Source of the DNA: Asticcacaulis sp.
GTDB lineage: Bacteria > Pseudomonadota > Alphaproteobacteria > Caulobacterales > Caulobacteraceae
Direction: 5' to 3'
Assembly: GCA_024707255.1 (NCBI GenBank)
Contig: JANQAC010000001.1
Coordinates: 248,001 to 312,000, forward strand
DNA: 64,000 nucleotides
In this document: positions 61,835 to 64,000 of the stretch, piece by piece
How positions within the stretch are numbered: position 1 is the first letter of the stretch
Layout of the letters: every line of letters begins with the position of its first letter
Made by a program: the position numbers and the translations under genes
The notes under the pieces: generated by a model
What the model saw: only the letters and a program-made list of their open reading frames with translations
Databases searched by the model: none
What the model was told of the DNA's origin: nothing

Positions 61835-62962
61835 ATGGCCGGTTTACCCATCATTAACCCTCCAAGCGCCATCCAGAGTGTCTTAAAAGCGAGACAAAAT
61901 GGGGCATTCATGCAGACGGACTCGGTCCGGACGGTCAGCGTTCGTGATATTATTGAACACACCGCCAAGGCCAAATCCGTCACGTCGGACAATCTGCGGG
62001 ATATCAGGGGCGTCACCAGCCTGCTGCGTATCCTGGCGCTGAACGCCCTGATCGAGGCCAAGCGCGCCGGCGACATGGGCGCCGGTTTCGCCGTGGTCGC
62101 CGATGAAGTCCGCCAGATTTCCACCCAGGTCGAATCCATCTCCAACATCATGGCCGAGGACCTGGGCCGCGAGATCGCTTCGCTGGAACAACTGACCGAA
62201 GACATGGCACGGCAGAACCAGGGCGCGCGTCTCGTCGACCTGGCGCACAACGCCATCGAACTGATCGACCGCAACCTCTATGAGCGCACCTGCGACGTGC
62301 GCTGGTGGGCCACGGATACCGCCATGGTGGCGGCCGCCGCCACGCCCGATGCCGCGCTTCATGACCATGCCTCCGCACGACTGGGCGTCATCCTCGATGC
62401 CTATACGGTCTATCTCGATCTGTGGCTGTGCGATCTTGACGGTCACATTATCGCTAACGGCCGGCCCGACCGCTATGCTGTGAAAGGCGCCAATGTCGCC
62501 GCCGCCGACTGGTTCCGTCAGGCCCGGCAACTGAAGAGCGGCAATGACTTCGCCGTCGCCGACATCACGACCGAGCCCCTGCTGAAAGGCGCGCAGGTCG
62601 CTACCTATGCCACGGGTGTGCGCGAAAACGGCCAGGCGGAAGACCGCCTGCTGGGAATCTTGGGCGTGCATTTCGACTGGCAGCCCCAGGCGAAGGCCAT
62701 TACCGAAGGCGTACGACTATCCGACGAAGAACGCCGGCGCACACGGGCCCTGCTTGTCGATGCCAAGGGCCTGGTCATCGCCGCTTCCGATGGCCGCGGC
62801 ATACTGACCGAGCGCGTGCAACTCAAGACGGAGGGCCGGACTAACGGCCACTACGCGTCAGGACGGGGTGAAATCACCGCCTTCCACCGTACACCCGGTT
62901 ATGAAACCTATGATGGCCTGGGTTGGTATGGTGTCATTCAGCAGAAAATCGACCCTGGTTAA
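61835..62962 (+). CDS. Cytosolic MCP-like signalling protein with C-terminal sensor-like region
   Basis: The protein contains the receptor hairpin signature LRILALNALIEAKRAGDMGA then GFAVVADEVRQIS (about residues 64-96), the part of chemotaxis receptors that contacts CheA and CheW. No transmembrane segment is visible. The C-terminal two-thirds (about 120-375) resembles a Cache/PAS-like sensor (LGVILDAYTVYLDLWLCD, GHIIANGRPDRYAVKG, ADITTEPLLKGAQVATYATG). Signalling N-terminal and sensor C-terminal is the reverse of usual receptors. The start may be the ATG at 61910. A tandem paralogue follows. Confidence 0.65.
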   Translation: MAGLPIINPPSAIQSVLKARQNGAFMQTDSVRTVSVRDIIEHTAKAKSVTSDNLRDIRGVTSLLRILALNALIEAKRAGDMGAGFAVVADEVRQISTQVESISNIMAEDLGREIASLEQLTEDMARQNQGARLVDLAHNAIELIDRNLYERTCDVRWWATDTAMVAAAATPDAALHDHASARLGVILDAYTVYLDLWLCDLDGHIIANGRPDRYAVKGANVAAADWFRQARQLKSGNDFAVADITTEPLLKGAQVATYATGVRENGQAEDRLLGILGVHFDWQPQAKAITEGVRLSDEERRRTRALLVDAKGLVIAASDGRGILTERVQLKTEGRTNGHYASGRGEITAFHRTPGYETYDGLGWYGVIQQKIDPG

Positions 62963-63054
62963 CTGGTGCAATTCCAGACTGCCATCTCTGAAAAACGTGT
63001 AAATATATAATATACAATAATTTTTTGAGAAAATAGTTTCAAAACTGACGTTGC

Positions 63055-63070
63055 GTCACAATTGTGCGAC
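63055..63070. promoter_or_regulatory. Inverted repeat between the two receptor-like genes
   Basis: GTCACAATTGTGCGAC has a perfect CACAATTGTG core, in an AT-rich stretch (63000-63050) that may hold the promoter of the second gene. The gap 62963-63193 has no ORF. Confidence 0.4.
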
Positions 63071-63193
63071 ACTAAGGAGGCGACAATACCAATTTGCAAT
63101 CCGGGTGGGGAAACTGATCTTATTTTTAAGAACTGATTAATCTTCCGGACGGACGACTACCTTTTTATATTGCAGCGCAAAAGGTAGCTCCCC

Positions 63194-64000
63194 ATGTCTC
63201 TCCCCAGCATGACTGCCCCTTGTTCCCGTAGCGTATCCGATAGCGTATCTCCCGCCGAAGTCACCCTGTCCGACATCATCGCCCAGACCACCCGCGCCAA
63301 GACGGTTACCGCTGGCAAGGTACGCGATATCCGCCAGGTCACTTCAAAACTGCGTATTCTCGCTCTCAATGCCCTGATCGAAGCCAAACATGCCGGTGAC
63401 AAGGGCGCTGGTTTTTCCGTCGTAGCCGATGAAGTGCGGAATATTTCCGGTGAGGTGGAAAATCTCGCCAAGGATCTCGGCAATGAGATCGTGACACTGG
63501 AAAGCCTGACCCAGAGCATGGCCCAGCAATCGATCGGCGCCCGCATGACCGATCTGGCACTGAACGCCATCGAGATCATCGACCGGAATCTGTACGAACG
63601 CACCTGCGATGTGCGCTGGTGGGCCACCGATTCCGCCCTGGTCAACCAGGCGGCTGAACCTTCGCCGCAAAGGGCCGCTTATGCCAGCGAACGCCTGGGT
63701 GTCATTCTCGATTCCTATACCGTCTATATCGACCTGTGGCTGTGCGATCTGCAGGGTAACATCATCGCCAACGGCCGGCCCGGCAAACATCCGGTGATCG
63801 GCCAGAATGTATCGGACCGCCTGTGGTTCAGCCGCGCCGTCGCCCTGAAAACCGGCAGCGATTTCGCTGTGGCCGACATAACCACGGAGCCGCTTCTGGG
63901 CCATGCGCAGATTGCCACCTATGCCACGGGCGTAAGGCGCGATGGTAATGCCGACGGCGAATTGATCGGCATTCTGGGGATTCATTTCGACTGGGCGCCT
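63194..64000 (+). CDS. Second MCP-like signalling protein, tandem paralogue (partial at window end)
   Basis: The frame from the ATG at 63194 (AAAGGTAG upstream) has the hairpin LRILALNALIEAKHAGDKGA and FSVVADEVRNISGEVEN, then the same sensor-like region with LGVILDSYTVYIDLWLCDLQ and DITTEPLLGHAQIATYATGV. It runs open to the window end at residue 269, probably missing about the last 100 residues. It is highly similar in order and length to the preceding gene, so a local duplication is likely. Confidence 0.75.
   Translation, partial: MSLPSMTAPCSRSVSDSVSPAEVTLSDIIAQTTRAKTVTAGKVRDIRQVTSKLRILALNALIEAKHAGDKGAGFSVVADEVRNISGEVENLAKDLGNEIVTLESLTQSMAQQSIGARMTDLALNAIEIIDRNLYERTCDVRWWATDSALVNQAAEPSPQRAAYASERLGVILDSYTVYIDLWLCDLQGNIIANGRPGKHPVIGQNVSDRLWFSRAVALKTGSDFAVADITTEPLLGHAQIATYATGVRRDGNADGELIGILGIHFDWAP

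Noticed and set aside
1..64000. CRISPR array or cas genes
   Set aside because: No regularly spaced repeats of 25-40 bases with unique spacers and no Cas motifs were seen.
1..64000. rRNA operon or riboswitch
   Set aside because: No rRNA sequence and no riboswitch consensus were recognised by eye; the cold-shock leader hairpin is too small to class.

Overview
The window looks like a chromosome segment of an alphaproteobacterium, most likely a Caulobacteraceae member such as Asticcacaulis. The inference rests on GC-rich coding DNA with short coupled operons and on gene content: RcnB-like and DUF1285 proteins, the xseB-ispA-dxs cluster, and secreted GH31/GH35/GH27 glycosidases. No rRNA or species marker is present.

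Region 1 (1 to about 19.9 kb) is the right part of a temperate lambda-like prophage. A leftward operon (6.1 kb down to 1) carries two-HTH and ParB-like proteins, a DNA methyltransferase, a replication initiator with iteron-like repeats inside its gene, a NusG paralogue and the two terminase subunits. An immunity region at 6.7-8.7 kb holds a Cro-like gene, a CI/LexA-type repressor and a putative lipoprotein. Two promoters there have near-identical layouts, each with a GGTAC-N5-GTACC operator in the -35/-10 spacer. A rightward operon (8.7-18.7 kb) encodes small membrane proteins, an XRE regulator, a sliding-clamp-like protein, a long ParB protein, a Gp37/Gp68 protein and the integrase. Minus-strand accessory genes (14.5-15.2 and 18.7-19.6 kb), including a Panacea-domain gene paired with a membrane protein, interrupt or follow it. 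The phage end abuts the 3' end of tRNA-Arg(ACG).

Region 2 (20-27.7 kb) has gamma-glutamyltransferase, a sirtuin, a second integration hot spot at tRNA-Leu(CAA) (truncated P4-type integrase, excisionase-like remnant, intact integrase between 90-bp inverted repeats), a pair of membrane proteins and a MarR regulator.

Region 3 (28-42.6 kb) is mostly core metabolism: DedA/YqaA, DsbB, COQ7, an NRAMP-like transporter, a GT87-type glycosyltransferase, an HNH nuclease, GluQRS, a cold-shock protein, an HSL-type hydrolase, DUF1285, RcnB, the phosphatase-xseB-ispA-dxs operon and a cyclopropane fatty acid synthase.

Region 4 (42.7-56.9 kb) is carbohydrate-centred: secreted GH31 (with PA14), GH35 and GH27 enzymes with a GntR/FadR-type regulator, then GalU, a phosphohexomutase, nicotinate phosphoribosyltransferase, and a VOC protein plus a Tat-exported Gfo/Idh/MocA oxidoreductase behind a LacI-type operator. 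Region 5 (56.9-64 kb) has a SpoU methyltransferase, an MscS channel, a PuuA/PuuB putrescine pair and two tandem receptor-like proteins with an N-terminal MCP signalling hairpin and a C-terminal sensor-like region, the second cut by the window end.

At least thirteen recognisable genes carry a single-base frameshift, mostly in homopolymer runs. This looks like consensus-sequence error rather than gene decay, so these genes are annotated as full-length with the break noted.
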